Positions 51,553 to 59,211 of a stretch of 64,000 bases of DNA are shown here, in pieces. The position numbers and the translations under genes were made by a program. Numbering within the stretch: the first letter of the stretch is position 1; every line of letters starts with the position of its first letter. Source of the DNA: JAEUOS01 sp040382235. GTDB taxonomy: Bacteria; Pseudomonadota; Gammaproteobacteria; Burkholderiales; JAEUOS01. The DNA is taken from the NCBI GenBank assembly GCA_040382235.1, contig JBEIFV010000011.1, forward strand, positions 1-64,000, read 5' to 3'. The notes under the pieces were generated by a model. It was not told where the DNA came from. It was given only the letters and a program-made list of their open reading frames with translations, and did not search any database.

Positions 51553-51735
51553 TCACGGAGCGAGGGTGCCGCGCCAGTCGGGCTGCAGGTTGCGGCCATC
51601 GGGAGTTGGTCGAGGCCGACGGCTTCCCGGCCAGTGAACATAATCGCCGCCATCCTTGAGCAGCCCGTGGTGGAGAAGGTCCTCACGTACGTGGATGTGC
51701 AGGTCCGGGCGCCGCCGCGGGCGGATCGATACTAA
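51553..51735 (-). pseudogene. Possible C-terminal gene remnant, unknown family
   Basis: A minus-strand frame ending at 51553 reads RRRPDLHIHVREDLLHHG, then DGGDYVHWPG and DGRNLQPDWRGTLAP. Codon use looks like a real gene, but upstream it runs into the toxin-antitoxin operator with no plausible start, so it may be a truncated gene cut off by the toxin-antitoxin insertion. I do not recognise the family. Confidence 0.3.
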
Positions 51736-51748
51736 AATAATGTTATAT

Positions 51749-51767
51749 TGATGTCGTTTTGACATCA
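51749..51767 (+). promoter_or_regulatory. Operator-like inverted repeat before fitAB-type genes
   Basis: TGATGTC-GTTTT-GACATCA (7-bp perfect arms, 51749-51755 with 51761-51767) just upstream of the antitoxin start. A TATATT lies at 51744-51749. Confidence 0.65.
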
Positions 51768-51778
51768 TTTTACCGACC

Positions 51779-52042
51779 ATGCCCAATCTCACCCTGCGCG
51801 ATGTGCCTACCGACTTGCACCTTTGGTTGAAGCAACAGGCGGGCGCCCACCGCCGTTCGCTCAATCAAGAAGTCATTCTTCAACTGGATGCTTTGAGGGG
51901 CAGCACCGCCAGCCTGTCCGATGCCGACCAGCGCCTGGCCCGCATCCGCGCGATTGCTGGGCGCACCGCCGGCATGCCTGTCGTGGATACGCGTCCTGCG
52001 GGCGAGCTTCTCGGGCTGGGCGCCGACGGGGTGCCGGGCTGA
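51779..52042 (+). CDS. FitA-type antitoxin
   Basis: 87-residue antitoxin with an N-terminal ribbon-helix-helix (MPNLTLRDVPTDLHLWLKQQ, HRRSLNQEVILQLD) as in FitA, and a C-terminal tail for toxin binding. The toxin begins 3 bases after its stop. Confidence 0.86.
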   Translation: MPNLTLRDVPTDLHLWLKQQAGAHRRSLNQEVILQLDALRGSTASLSDADQRLARIRAIAGRTAGMPVVDTRPAGELLGLGADGVPG

Positions 52043-52044
52043 AC

Positions 52045-52431
52045 ATGGTCAGCGACAGCTCGGCCCTTGTCGCCATCCTGCTGGGCGAGCCGGGCTGCGA
52101 CGCGCTGGCCATCAAGCTGTCCGGCGCGCAGAGGCCGGTAATTTGCGCGGCCAACTGGCTGGAAGCGATGATCGTGATTTCAGCCCGGCTAGGCCCACCG
52201 GGTGTGCAGGCCCTGGGCGAGTTGCTTGTTGCCGCCGAGGCGCTGGTCGTGCCGGCGGATGCCGAGATGGTGCAAACCGCTTTCGATGCCTGGCAACGCT
52301 TTGGCAAAGGGCAGCATCCGGCCAGCTTGAACTTTGGTGATTGTTTTGCCTACGCGCTGGCCATGCGCCGAGGCGATGCGCTGCTCTTCAAGGGCCAGGA
52401 CTTTGCGCAAACCGATGTCCCGCAGGCCTGA
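52045..52431 (+). CDS. FitB/VapC-type PIN-domain toxin
   Basis: 128-residue PIN toxin. Acidic residues: SDSSALVAILLGEPG (first Asp), LNFGDCFAYALA (second), FKGQDFAQT (third). The ATG at 52045 directly after the antitoxin stop marks the start; the longer frame opening at 51823 lies inside the antitoxin gene. Partner of FitA. Confidence 0.86.
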   Translation: MVSDSSALVAILLGEPGCDALAIKLSGAQRPVICAANWLEAMIVISARLGPPGVQALGELLVAAEALVVPADAEMVQTAFDAWQRFGKGQHPASLNFGDCFAYALAMRRGDALLFKGQDFAQTDVPQA

Positions 52432-52439
52432 GCGAGGCG

Positions 52440-52912
52440 CCGGTTGATGGCCTGGTTCACCTAAACGTAGTGGCGGTGCACCAGCGCGCGCGTCAGCGCG
52501 ACATCGAAATGCGACGGCGGCTTGCGGCCGTTTTGACCACTCGCCGGCCAGCGGGTGCTGGCGCTGCAACGCGTGATGCCCACAGAAACGGACTCCAACT
52601 GGCCCGCTGTGCGCCGGCCTGCAGAATTTCAGCGACCCTCTGCTGCGGGTTGTGACGTCCGGCGACCGTTGGGAGTTGGAACAACTGTGCCGGTACATCA
52701 CGGAGCCGGGCTGTGGCAGGTGAACGCGTGCAAACCAACGCCACGATCGAGTTGTTTAAGCTCAAGACAGCTTGGCGAGACGCCACCACGCACGCAGATG
52801 TCGCCGCGGCAGTTCATGCAACTGCCCCATCGAAGGGCAGGTCTGCGACGGCCAGATGCACTGCTTCAACGACTGCATCGGGTCGCATCCCGTCGGATGG
52901 TGATGTTTGAAT
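52440..52912 (+). pseudogene. Decayed IS91-family transposase
   Basis: Fragments in several frames match IS91/Y2 transposases: WELEQLCRYITEP near 52675, then in a second frame GERVQTNATIELFKLKTAWR and DATTH, then in a third frame MSPRQFMQLPHRRAGL. An upstream part (EMRRRLAAVLTTRR) may be the same gene. Several stops and frameshifts break it. It separates the FitAB-type module from the broken receptor. Confidence 0.7.
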
Positions 52913-52953
52913 CATCTGACCGGTGTCACCAGAAGCTGCCGTTCGTAGCGGCG

Positions 52954-53924
52954 CTATTCAAACACTTGCGTCGCGCTGATCAGCAATGACTGGGGAATCT
53001 TGATGCCCAGCGCCTTGGCGGTTTTGAGATTTAGCGTGAGTTCGAAGCGGGTCGGCCGTTCGACCGGAAGCGTCGCCGGATCAGCACCGGCGAGCAACTT
53101 GCCGACATAAAGGCCGACACGCTGATATTGGTCGGACAGATCCGCGTCATAGGCCATTAGTCCTCCTGCCAAAGTATCGGTGCTGTAGCCGAACATGACC
53201 GGCACACGGTGTTGCGCCTGCCATGGAATCAGCTGCTCGGAAAAGCGCAACGGATTGACCAATGGAAGCACCGCTTGCGCCTTCCACGCCAGCATCTTCT
53301 CTAGCAGCCTCAATTTGCTTCGGATTACGGGCTTCAAAGATTCGAAACTCGATGCCGCGCTTGCCAGCAGCGGTGCGCAATTCTGCCACCTGAAATGACA
53401 TGTTCTGATCATCCGGGTTGGCAAGCACCGCAAGGCGGCGAAGCAGTGGTGCGACTTCGTGAAGGTATTCAAGGCGCTTGGGAATCAATTCAATGCGTGA
53501 GTTGCTAAGCCCGGTGATATTTCCGCCAGGCCTGCCAAGGGACTTGACTAGGCCTGTGCCAACTGGGTCGCCGACGTCGGCCATCACAATCGGGATTTTG
53601 GTGGCGGCGGCGCGTGCCGCAAGCACGCCTGGCGTATTGCGCGCCACCAGCACCTTGACTGGCAGTTTGGCCAAATCCGCCGCCAGGGCCGGCAGGCGTT
53701 CGAACGTGCCTTCCGCAGAGCGATATTCGATGACATAGTCGCGCCCTTCTTCAAGACCACGACTCTTCAGGCCATTGCGGAGTCCGTTCAGGCGCGCCGA
53801 TGAAGTCTCCGGAGGCGCGGGATCGAGCACTCCGATGCGTGGCACGCCTCGCGATGGTTGCGCTTGCGCGAACAATACTGTGCCGATCAAGCCCACGGCG
53901 AGAAGTGCCCGCAAGCTTGGTCAT
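52954..53924 (-). pseudogene. ABC transporter substrate-binding protein, frameshifted
   Basis: Paralogue of the receptor at 38173-39165. The first part reads GVPRIGVLDPAPP, DPVGTGLVKSLGRPGGNITG and LAVLANPDD; the second part, in a different frame, reads MLAWKAQAVLPLVNPLRFSE and YSTDTLAGGLMAYDADLSDQ to the stop. The shift lies near 53270-53310. At the start, ATG ACC AAG CTT would flow into the signal sequence RALLAVGL if one G were removed, so a second lesion is possible; otherwise a TTG at 53914 is used. Confidence 0.75.
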
Positions 53925-54388
53925 CCGATTCCTTCGGTCAGAACCGCTATTCACAATTGCCGGGATCGGAAGGCTGAAGCCCAATCAATCCAAGTCAACG
54001 GCAAGTCTACCTCCGAGCGGCTGCGTTGGATAAGCGCGACCGGCCGGAACGGGTCGCCTGCCGTCCGACGGTGGCGATTAAGTCGTCTGGCCGGTGTCGG
54101 CCAAGAAGCTGTCGTTGACAGCAAGAGTTGACCGCGTTGCCAGCGGACCACAGCATCATTCGGTGGTACCGGCACGACAGCGGTCTGCCATGAACCCTGC
54201 GGTGACGGACCGTCGACCGGGGGGCGTTGCTGCACGCTACGAACATGCGAATCATGAAAAACGGGCCCGGGCAGCATCGTCCGTCCGACGCGCGATAATC
54301 TCAGGCAACTCCGACGGCCATCGCGGATCCCGGTGACGGGCGCAGGACGCCTTTCCCGTGAGCGTCCAGACCCAACGAACGAAAAAAC
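53925..54388. other. Interval without a gene
   Basis: 464 bases before the GMC oxidoreductase. No coherent coding frame on either strand. It contains one copy of a dispersed motif (54089-54118). Nothing else recognised. Confidence 0.6.
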
Positions 54389-56056
54389 ATGGAAATCGAA
54401 TTCTTGATCGTCGGCGGCGGGACCGCTGGTGCTGTTCTGGCGTCGCGCCTGTCCGAGAATCCCCGCTGTCGAGTCGTGCTGGTGGAGGCCGGCCAAGACA
54501 TTGGTCCGGGCAGTGAACCGGCCGATATCCGCGACCCTTTTCCGGCGGCAACGGTCAATCCGGAGTACTTCTGGAACGGCTTGTCGGCCTCCGCGAGGGA
54601 TGGGGCGTTGCCGTCGCCCTACCCGCAGGCACGTGTTCTGGGTGGTGGTTCGAGCATCAACGGCATGATCGCATTGCGCGGCGTACCGTCCGACTACGCG
54701 CGCTGGGCGGATGCCGGCGCCGGGGATTTCTCGTGGGACACGGTCCTTCCCCGATTCCGGAAGATCGAGAACGATCGCGACCGGCAGGATGGAGAAGGCG
54801 GGTTGCACGCCATCTGTCGGACGCCCCGGGAGCAATGGCCGGCGTTCGTGGGTGCGATGGAAGCGGCGGCGCAGCGTGCCGGGCTGCCGTTGGTGCCCGA
54901 CATCAACGAAGCGCCCGGCGACGGCTTTTTCCCCATGCCCAATGCCATCGACGCCGAGGCGCGCGTCACGACTCCGGGCTGCTACCTGACGACAGCCGTC
55001 AGGGCGCGGCCGAATCTCGAGATCCTCACCGATACGCAGGTGACCAGGCTGTGCATCGACGGCGGTTCTGTCTCAGGTGTCGAGGCGATCCGGGCAGGTT
55101 CGGCCGTTCAATTGCGCGCCACCCGCGTGATCGTTTCCGCCGGCGGAATCCATTCGCCCACGCTTTTGCTCAAGTCCGGGATCGGTCCGGCAGGTGAGTT
55201 GGCTTCGCTCGGCATCCAGCCGGCCCATGACCTGCCTGGCGTGGGGCGCAATTTGCAGAATCACCCGTACGTGTTCTTCGCACTCACGCTGCCGCGTGGC
55301 AAGCGCATGGATCCCCGGCTGCGGCGCTTCGCTCTCGCAGGCATGCGGTCGTCATCAGGGATGCCGGGCTGTGCGCCAAGTGATCTGTTCGGTTTCGTCG
55401 TCGGCCGGGTGAGCGGCGCATCGTATGGGCCGGATTTTGCCCTGGTAGGAAGCGCCCTTTACTCCCCGCAATCCCGCGGATCGGTCAGGCTCAGGAGTTC
55501 TGACCCGCTGGAAAACCCGGAGGTCAACTTCCGCTTCATGTCGGACCCTGCCGATCCGGCACGGATGGTCCTGGCAGCGCGACTGTCCGAGCGGTTGCTG
55601 CGGGATCCCGGCGTCGCTGCCCACTACCATGAAGCGTTTCTGCTTCCGGGCGCGCTGGCGATGAAACAGTTCAACCGGCCCGGGCCGGCCGGAAAGGTTC
55701 TCGCGATGGCGGCACAGGCCGCGGCCAACTCGCCGGCCTTTCTTCGCCGCGGCATCTTCAGCCGCGCATTCAAGAGTGGGGCGCCGGTCGCGCTGCGCGG
55801 CGGCGGGCGCGAGATTTCAGATCAGGAGATCCTGTCGTCGATCAGCCCGATGGGACACCCGGCCGGCACGTGCGCGATGGGCCGCGCGGAAGATCGGCTG
55901 TCGGTCGTCAATGAGCAATTTCGTGTCCACGGCATCGAAAACCTGTTCGTGGCCGATGCCTCCGTGATGCCGGTCATTCCGAGTGCGAATACCAACCTAC
56001 CGACAATCATGCTGGCCGAACTCGCTGCCGAGCGCATGGCGGCTTCGATGCGCTGA
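54389..56056 (+). CDS. GMC-family FAD oxidoreductase (choline dehydrogenase-like)
   Basis: 555-residue flavoprotein with the FAD-binding GGGTAGAVLASRLSE at the start, the GMC signature region YPQARVLGGGSSINGMIALRG, and C-terminal catalytic histidine region ISPMGHPAGTCAMGRAED, then ASVMPVIPSANTNLPTIMLAE. It oxidises a primary alcohol or aldehyde; the substrate is unknown. No neighbour gives a pathway hint. Confidence 0.9.
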   Translation: MEIEFLIVGGGTAGAVLASRLSENPRCRVVLVEAGQDIGPGSEPADIRDPFPAATVNPEYFWNGLSASARDGALPSPYPQARVLGGGSSINGMIALRGVPSDYARWADAGAGDFSWDTVLPRFRKIENDRDRQDGEGGLHAICRTPREQWPAFVGAMEAAAQRAGLPLVPDINEAPGDGFFPMPNAIDAEARVTTPGCYLTTAVRARPNLEILTDTQVTRLCIDGGSVSGVEAIRAGSAVQLRATRVIVSAGGIHSPTLLLKSGIGPAGELASLGIQPAHDLPGVGRNLQNHPYVFFALTLPRGKRMDPRLRRFALAGMRSSSGMPGCAPSDLFGFVVGRVSGASYGPDFALVGSALYSPQSRGSVRLRSSDPLENPEVNFRFMSDPADPARMVLAARLSERLLRDPGVAAHYHEAFLLPGALAMKQFNRPGPAGKVLAMAAQAAANSPAFLRRGIFSRAFKSGAPVALRGGGREISDQEILSSISPMGHPAGTCAMGRAEDRLSVVNEQFRVHGIENLFVADASVMPVIPSANTNLPTIMLAELAAERMAASMR

Positions 56057-56068
56057 CCCGCTCATCGG

Positions 56069-56302
56069 TCAAGCAGCCATCAATCTCGCATGGGCGATTT
56101 CGCCGTCAAGAATTGCGCGTGCCTGACTTGATGAGAGCGTTGCGGTGCCGATCGTCTTGCCGTTCAAGGACATGAACTCGACTTCAAACGCCGTGCCGCC
56201 CGCGTAGACGTGCACCACGGTTCCGATGTCGCCAGAGCGCACCGGCAAATCGGCCAGGTCCTGGAGAACCACGATTTGGTCGTGTTCGCGAATCATGATC
56301 AA
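56069..56302 (-). CDS. DUF4926-domain small protein
   Basis: 77-residue protein matching the DUF4926 pattern (REHDQIVVLQDLADLPVRSGD, GTVVHVYAGGTAFEVEF). Family members often sit beside toxin-like genes, but no function is known. GGAGGTTG stands before the start. The two possible starts (residues 1 and 3) are not resolved. Confidence 0.7.
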   Translation of the reverse strand: MIMIREHDQIVVLQDLADLPVRSGDIGTVVHVYAGGTAFEVEFMSLNGKTIGTATLSSSQARAILDGEIAHARLMAA

Positions 56303-56329
56303 CCTCCGCTACTGAAAAATCCGGCGCGG

Positions 56330-56519
56330 TCACGTGATCAGCACCACCCGGAAATCATTGACGCTGGTACGCGTAGGCCCGGTTTGGATCAGGCCGCCAG
56401 CGGTCTCGAAAAATCCGAAGGCATCGTTGGCCGCCAGCAGCTTGTCGGCGCGCACGCCGCGCGCAACTGCAGTGGCCCACATCTCCGGGGACACCCAGGC
56501 GCCGGAACAGGCGGCGCTG
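56330..56519 (-). pseudogene. C-terminal fragment of a MOFRL-type glycerate 2-kinase
   Basis: The frame ending at 56330 reads SGAWVSPEMWATAVARG, ANDAFGFFETAGGLIQTGPT and NVNDFR-like SVNDFRVVLIT, which matches the C-terminus of glycerate kinase/hydroxypyruvate reductase of the MOFRL family. The remainder of the gene is missing, and a PIN toxin begins 20 bases beyond it, so insertion of that toxin locus probably truncated it. Confidence 0.7.
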
Positions 56520-56538
56520 GCCGAGGGGGACTTGCGGC

Positions 56539-56991
56539 GTGCCGGGCTCCCTGTTTGATACCAGCGTGTGGCTCGCGGCGGCTTTTCCGACGCATTCGTT
56601 TCACGCAGAGGCACGGCAATCCCTGCAACGGGCCAAGCCGGCTGAACCGGTGGTGTTTTGCCGCTCCGCCCAACAGAGTTTCCTGCGCCTGGCCTCGACG
56701 CCAACGCTGCTCAAAGCCTATGGCGCCACGGGCCTCACAAATCGTGATGCGCTGATTGCCGTGGACGCACCGACGCGGCTGCCGCAAGTGTGCGAGCGCG
56801 ACGAGCCTCCCGGCACGTCCGCGCTGTGGCAGCGCATCGCTGCGCGTGACACTGCCTCGCCCAAGGTGTGGATGGACGCCTATCTCGCCGCCTTCGCCAT
56901 CAGCGGCGGTTTGCGCCTGGTTTCACTCGATCATGACTTCAGGAACTTCGTACCGCACGGCCTTGATCTGGATCTGCTTTTGGATTCCTGA
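56539..56991 (+). CDS. PIN-domain toxin without a visible antitoxin
   Basis: 150-residue PIN toxin starting at GTG (56539): LFDTSVWLAAAFP (first Asp), KVWMDAYLAAFAIS (second), SLDHDFRNF (third). The upstream DNA is a glycerate-kinase remnant on the other strand, and no antitoxin gene is visible. The small gene after it (57007) could be a non-classical antitoxin, but it has no recognised motif. Confidence 0.8.
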   Translation: MPGSLFDTSVWLAAAFPTHSFHAEARQSLQRAKPAEPVVFCRSAQQSFLRLASTPTLLKAYGATGLTNRDALIAVDAPTRLPQVCERDEPPGTSALWQRIAARDTASPKVWMDAYLAAFAISGGLRLVSLDHDFRNFVPHGLDLDLLLDS

Positions 56992-57006
56992 TGGCGGAAG
57001 AAAGCG

Positions 57007-57228
57007 GTGGCGGCGGAAAATGTGGACATGAACCAGGCCTTGGAAATCGCACTGGCTGAAAAACAGTCGGCGCGCGCGGCGGCGGCGTTTTTCGCGGCCC
57101 GCGCGGCCAAGGGCAATAGCGGGCGTGCTTTGGATCTGCTGGAAAAGGCCGGCAGCGCCGTGCCTGAAGAGCAGGCGCTACGACAGTCGCCAAAGCCGCC
57201 GCGCCGCCGCAAGGCTGAAACAGCGTGA
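57007..57228 (+). CDS. Small hypothetical protein
   Basis: 73-residue Ala-rich protein (66 from the inner ATG at 57028) with MNQALEIALAEKQSARAAAA and a basic Pro/Lys end (KPPRRRKAE). It is 15 bases after the solitary toxin. No domain recognised. Either an uncharacterised partner of the toxin or a spurious frame. Confidence 0.4.
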   Translation: MAAENVDMNQALEIALAEKQSARAAAAFFAARAAKGNSGRALDLLEKAGSAVPEEQALRQSPKPPRRRKAETA

Positions 57229-57248
57229 TTGCTGACTGGGACTTTCGG

Positions 57249-57290
57249 TATAATGACAGATTTACACAACAATGTCTTTTTATCATGATA
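57249..57290 (+). promoter_or_regulatory. TATAAT box and palindrome before the AbrB-VapC module
   Basis: TATAAT at 57249-57254 in an AT-rich stretch, and a perfect 10-base palindrome TATCATGATA (57281-57290) overlapping the antitoxin start. No good -35 was found at the right distance. Confidence 0.5.
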
Positions 57291-57533
57291 TCAATGAAAA
57301 TGTCAGAAGGTGGCCGTGTCGTCATTCCGGTGGAGATTCGCCGGAAACTCGGCCTCAAGGACGGTGATACCGTGCTGTGGGAGATGGCAGAGGGTGAGGC
57401 GCGCCTGACCACCAAAGCCGCGCGCATCCGCCGCGCGCAGGACTTGGTGCGCCTGCATGTGCCGGCCGGCACCTCGCTCGCCGAAGAATTGATCTCGGAG
57501 CGGCGGCGAGAAGCCAGCGGAGGGGATGCGTGA
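57285..57533 (+). CDS. AbrB/SpoVT-family antitoxin
   Basis: 82-residue antitoxin with the AbrB-type swapped-hairpin sequence (GGRVVIPVEIRRKLGLKDGD TV-region) and a C-terminal tail (AQDLVRLHVPAGTSLAEELI) for toxin binding. Starts at 57285, 57294 and 57300 are all possible; 57285 is the first after the promoter. Its stop overlaps the toxin start by 4 bases (GTGA). Confidence 0.85.
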   Translation: MISMKMSEGGRVVIPVEIRRKLGLKDGDTVLWEMAEGEARLTTKAARIRRAQDLVRLHVPAGTSLAEELISERRREASGGDA

Positions 57534-57931
57534 CGCTCGCGTGCGTGCTGGATGCCTCCGCGGTACTGGCATTGCTGCAGGCGGAGCCCTGCTCGGATGC
57601 GGTGTTGTCACGTATCGAGCAAGGTGCTTGCTGCATCTCCGCGGTGAATGTCACCGAAGTGCTGACACGCCTGATCGACCGTGGCATGAGCGGCCATGAT
57701 GCCGAAGCCGCATTCGACGCGCTGGAACTGGCGGTTTGGGCATTCGACGATGCTGCGGCGCGTGCCTGCGCCGCATTGCGTCCGGCATCGCGCGCGTTCG
57801 GCCTTTCAATCGGCGACCGCGCCTGTCTGGCGCTGGCGCGGTCGCAGAAACTGCCCGCGCTGACGGCGGACCGCGCCTGGGCGCAACTTGACTGCGGCGT
57901 GGTCATCGAGCAGATCCGGCCTGGCGTTTGA
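57530..57931 (+). CDS. VapC-type PIN-domain toxin
   Basis: 133-residue PIN toxin starting at GTG. Acidic residues in VLDASAVLALLQAE (first Asp), SIGDRACLALARS (second) and LTADRAW (third). Overlaps the AbrB antitoxin by GTGA, so translation is coupled. Confidence 0.87.
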   Translation: MTLACVLDASAVLALLQAEPCSDAVLSRIEQGACCISAVNVTEVLTRLIDRGMSGHDAEAAFDALELAVWAFDDAAARACAALRPASRAFGLSIGDRACLALARSQKLPALTADRAWAQLDCGVVIEQIRPGV

Positions 57932-58268
57932 GCGGCAATGGCCGACGGATCAGTCGCGGGCGTCAGCTCGCATGACGGCAAGCATCACCCGCGATGAGTC
58001 TCAAGATTTCCCGGCATGCACCCGGAGAAAAATCAAGCAGGCCGGTTTTGGTCGGTGAATTGAAGCACCTTGCCCCAAGGTCAAGGCAGGGTCAGCGCGT
58101 CGCCTTCGGGCGGTTGATGGCGCGCAAAGTCGATCTTGTCTATCGTCATGATCTCGCGCAGCCCGGTTTCGTTAGCCTGGCGGATCAGCACGCGCGCCCC
58201 GCCGGTGACGCATTTGTAAGACACTGCGAATCCCTCGCTACCCTTGCACTTTTCGGAGCATCACCGCA
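57932..58268. other. Interval with one possible small gene
   Basis: 337 bases between the AbrB-VapC module and the ModA-like gene. It holds an ACCTTG-CCC-CAAGGT inverted repeat (about 58067-58081) and a minus-strand small frame (58081-58224). Nothing else seen. Confidence 0.55.
58081..58224 (-). CDS. Possible small protein (47 residues)
   Basis: A GTG at 58224 opens a frame reading MSYKCVTGGARVLIRQANET, then GLREIMTIDKIDFARH, stopping at a TGA (58083-58081). Its C-terminal IMTIDKIDFA recalls the end of PIN toxins (IMTIDRxDF), so it might be a decayed toxin end instead. GAGG lies upstream. Codon use looks coding. No family assigned. Confidence 0.35.
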   Translation of the reverse strand: MSYKCVTGGARVLIRQANETGLREIMTIDKIDFARHQPPEGDALTLP

Positions 58269-58961
58269 ATGGCTTCAACCCCGATCAAGGTCATGACTTC
58301 CCTGGCCACCAAAGAATTTCTCTCCGAGTACCTGGCGCACTACCAGGCGGCCAGCGGCCAGGCCCTGGCCTATGAGAACGCCGGCGGCGTCGAGATCGCC
58401 CGGCGGGCGCGTGCCGGCGAAGCCTTTGACGTGGTCGTTCTGGCGTCCGCCGTCATCGATGCCTTGCTGGCCGAAGGCAAGCTGATCGCCGGCAGCAAGG
58501 TCGATGTGGTGAAGTCGAGCGCTGCCGTGGCCGTTCCGACCGGCGCACCCAGGCCCGACATCGGCACCGAAGAAGCGCTCAAGCGCGCGATTCTGGCTGC
58601 GCCCAGTGTCTGCTATTCCACCGGCCCCTCCGGTGTCTACCTGGAAAAGTTGTTCGCCCAGTGGGGCATCGCCGAGGCCATCAAGGCCAAGCTGGTGGTG
58701 GCCCCTCCAGGAGTGCCGGTCGGCTCGCTGCTGGCTGCGGCCAAGGCGGCACTCGGCTTTCAGCAGCTCTCCGAGCTGATTCACATGGCCGGTATCGATG
58801 TGGTGGGGCCCTTGCCGGCCAGCGTGCAGTTGATCACCACCTTTTCCGCCGGCATTTCGACCACCTGCGGGCAGGTCGATGCAACACGCAAACTGCTGGC
58901 CGGCATGGCATCGGCTGAAGCAACGCCAGCCAAGCGCAAACACGGCCTGGAACCTGCTTGA
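58269..58961 (+). CDS. ModA-like substrate-binding protein, no signal peptide
   Basis: 230-residue protein of the periplasmic-binding fold near molybdate receptors ModA: IKVMTSLATKEFLSEYLAHY, GEAFDVVVLAS, TGPSGVYLEKLFAQWGI, and QQLSELIHMAGIDVVGPLP. Family members have a signal peptide; here the ATG at 58269 begins at the mature fold, so the protein would stay in the cytosol. Oxyanion binding is only a family guess. No permease is adjacent. It lies before the indolepyruvate oxidoreductase genes but separated by about 250 bases. Confidence 0.75.
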   Translation: MASTPIKVMTSLATKEFLSEYLAHYQAASGQALAYENAGGVEIARRARAGEAFDVVVLASAVIDALLAEGKLIAGSKVDVVKSSAAVAVPTGAPRPDIGTEEALKRAILAAPSVCYSTGPSGVYLEKLFAQWGIAEAIKAKLVVAPPGVPVGSLLAAAKAALGFQQLSELIHMAGIDVVGPLPASVQLITTFSAGISTTCGQVDATRKLLAGMASAEATPAKRKHGLEPA

Positions 58962-59211
58962 CAAGCCATTGCCGCGCACACGCGCCGACCCGTGTCGCCC
59001 GCGATAGCGAGCCGCCAAGACTCGCTCCCGGAGCCACACTTGATTCCTGTTTCGTCAAAAGAAGAGCCATTCGCCGTTGTGGGAAAGAGGCGCAAGCGAG
59101 AGTGATTCATGTATGCTGAGTTGCAATACACAGCGTTCCTGGAATGTGTTTTTCGATTGAAGTGATTCTGTAATCGGCAGCTGCGGTTGCACGTTCTCAA
59201 AGGAATTGGCG

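Larger units (their letters stand above)
51366..51778. other. Non-coding interval with a possible gene remnant
   Basis: 413 bases between avd and the FitA-type gene. It holds a GGGGC-GATA-GCCCC hairpin close to the avd start (about 51399-51412), a dispersed repeat copy (51526-51555), and on the minus strand a coding-like stretch at 51553-51735 described separately. Confidence 0.55.
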
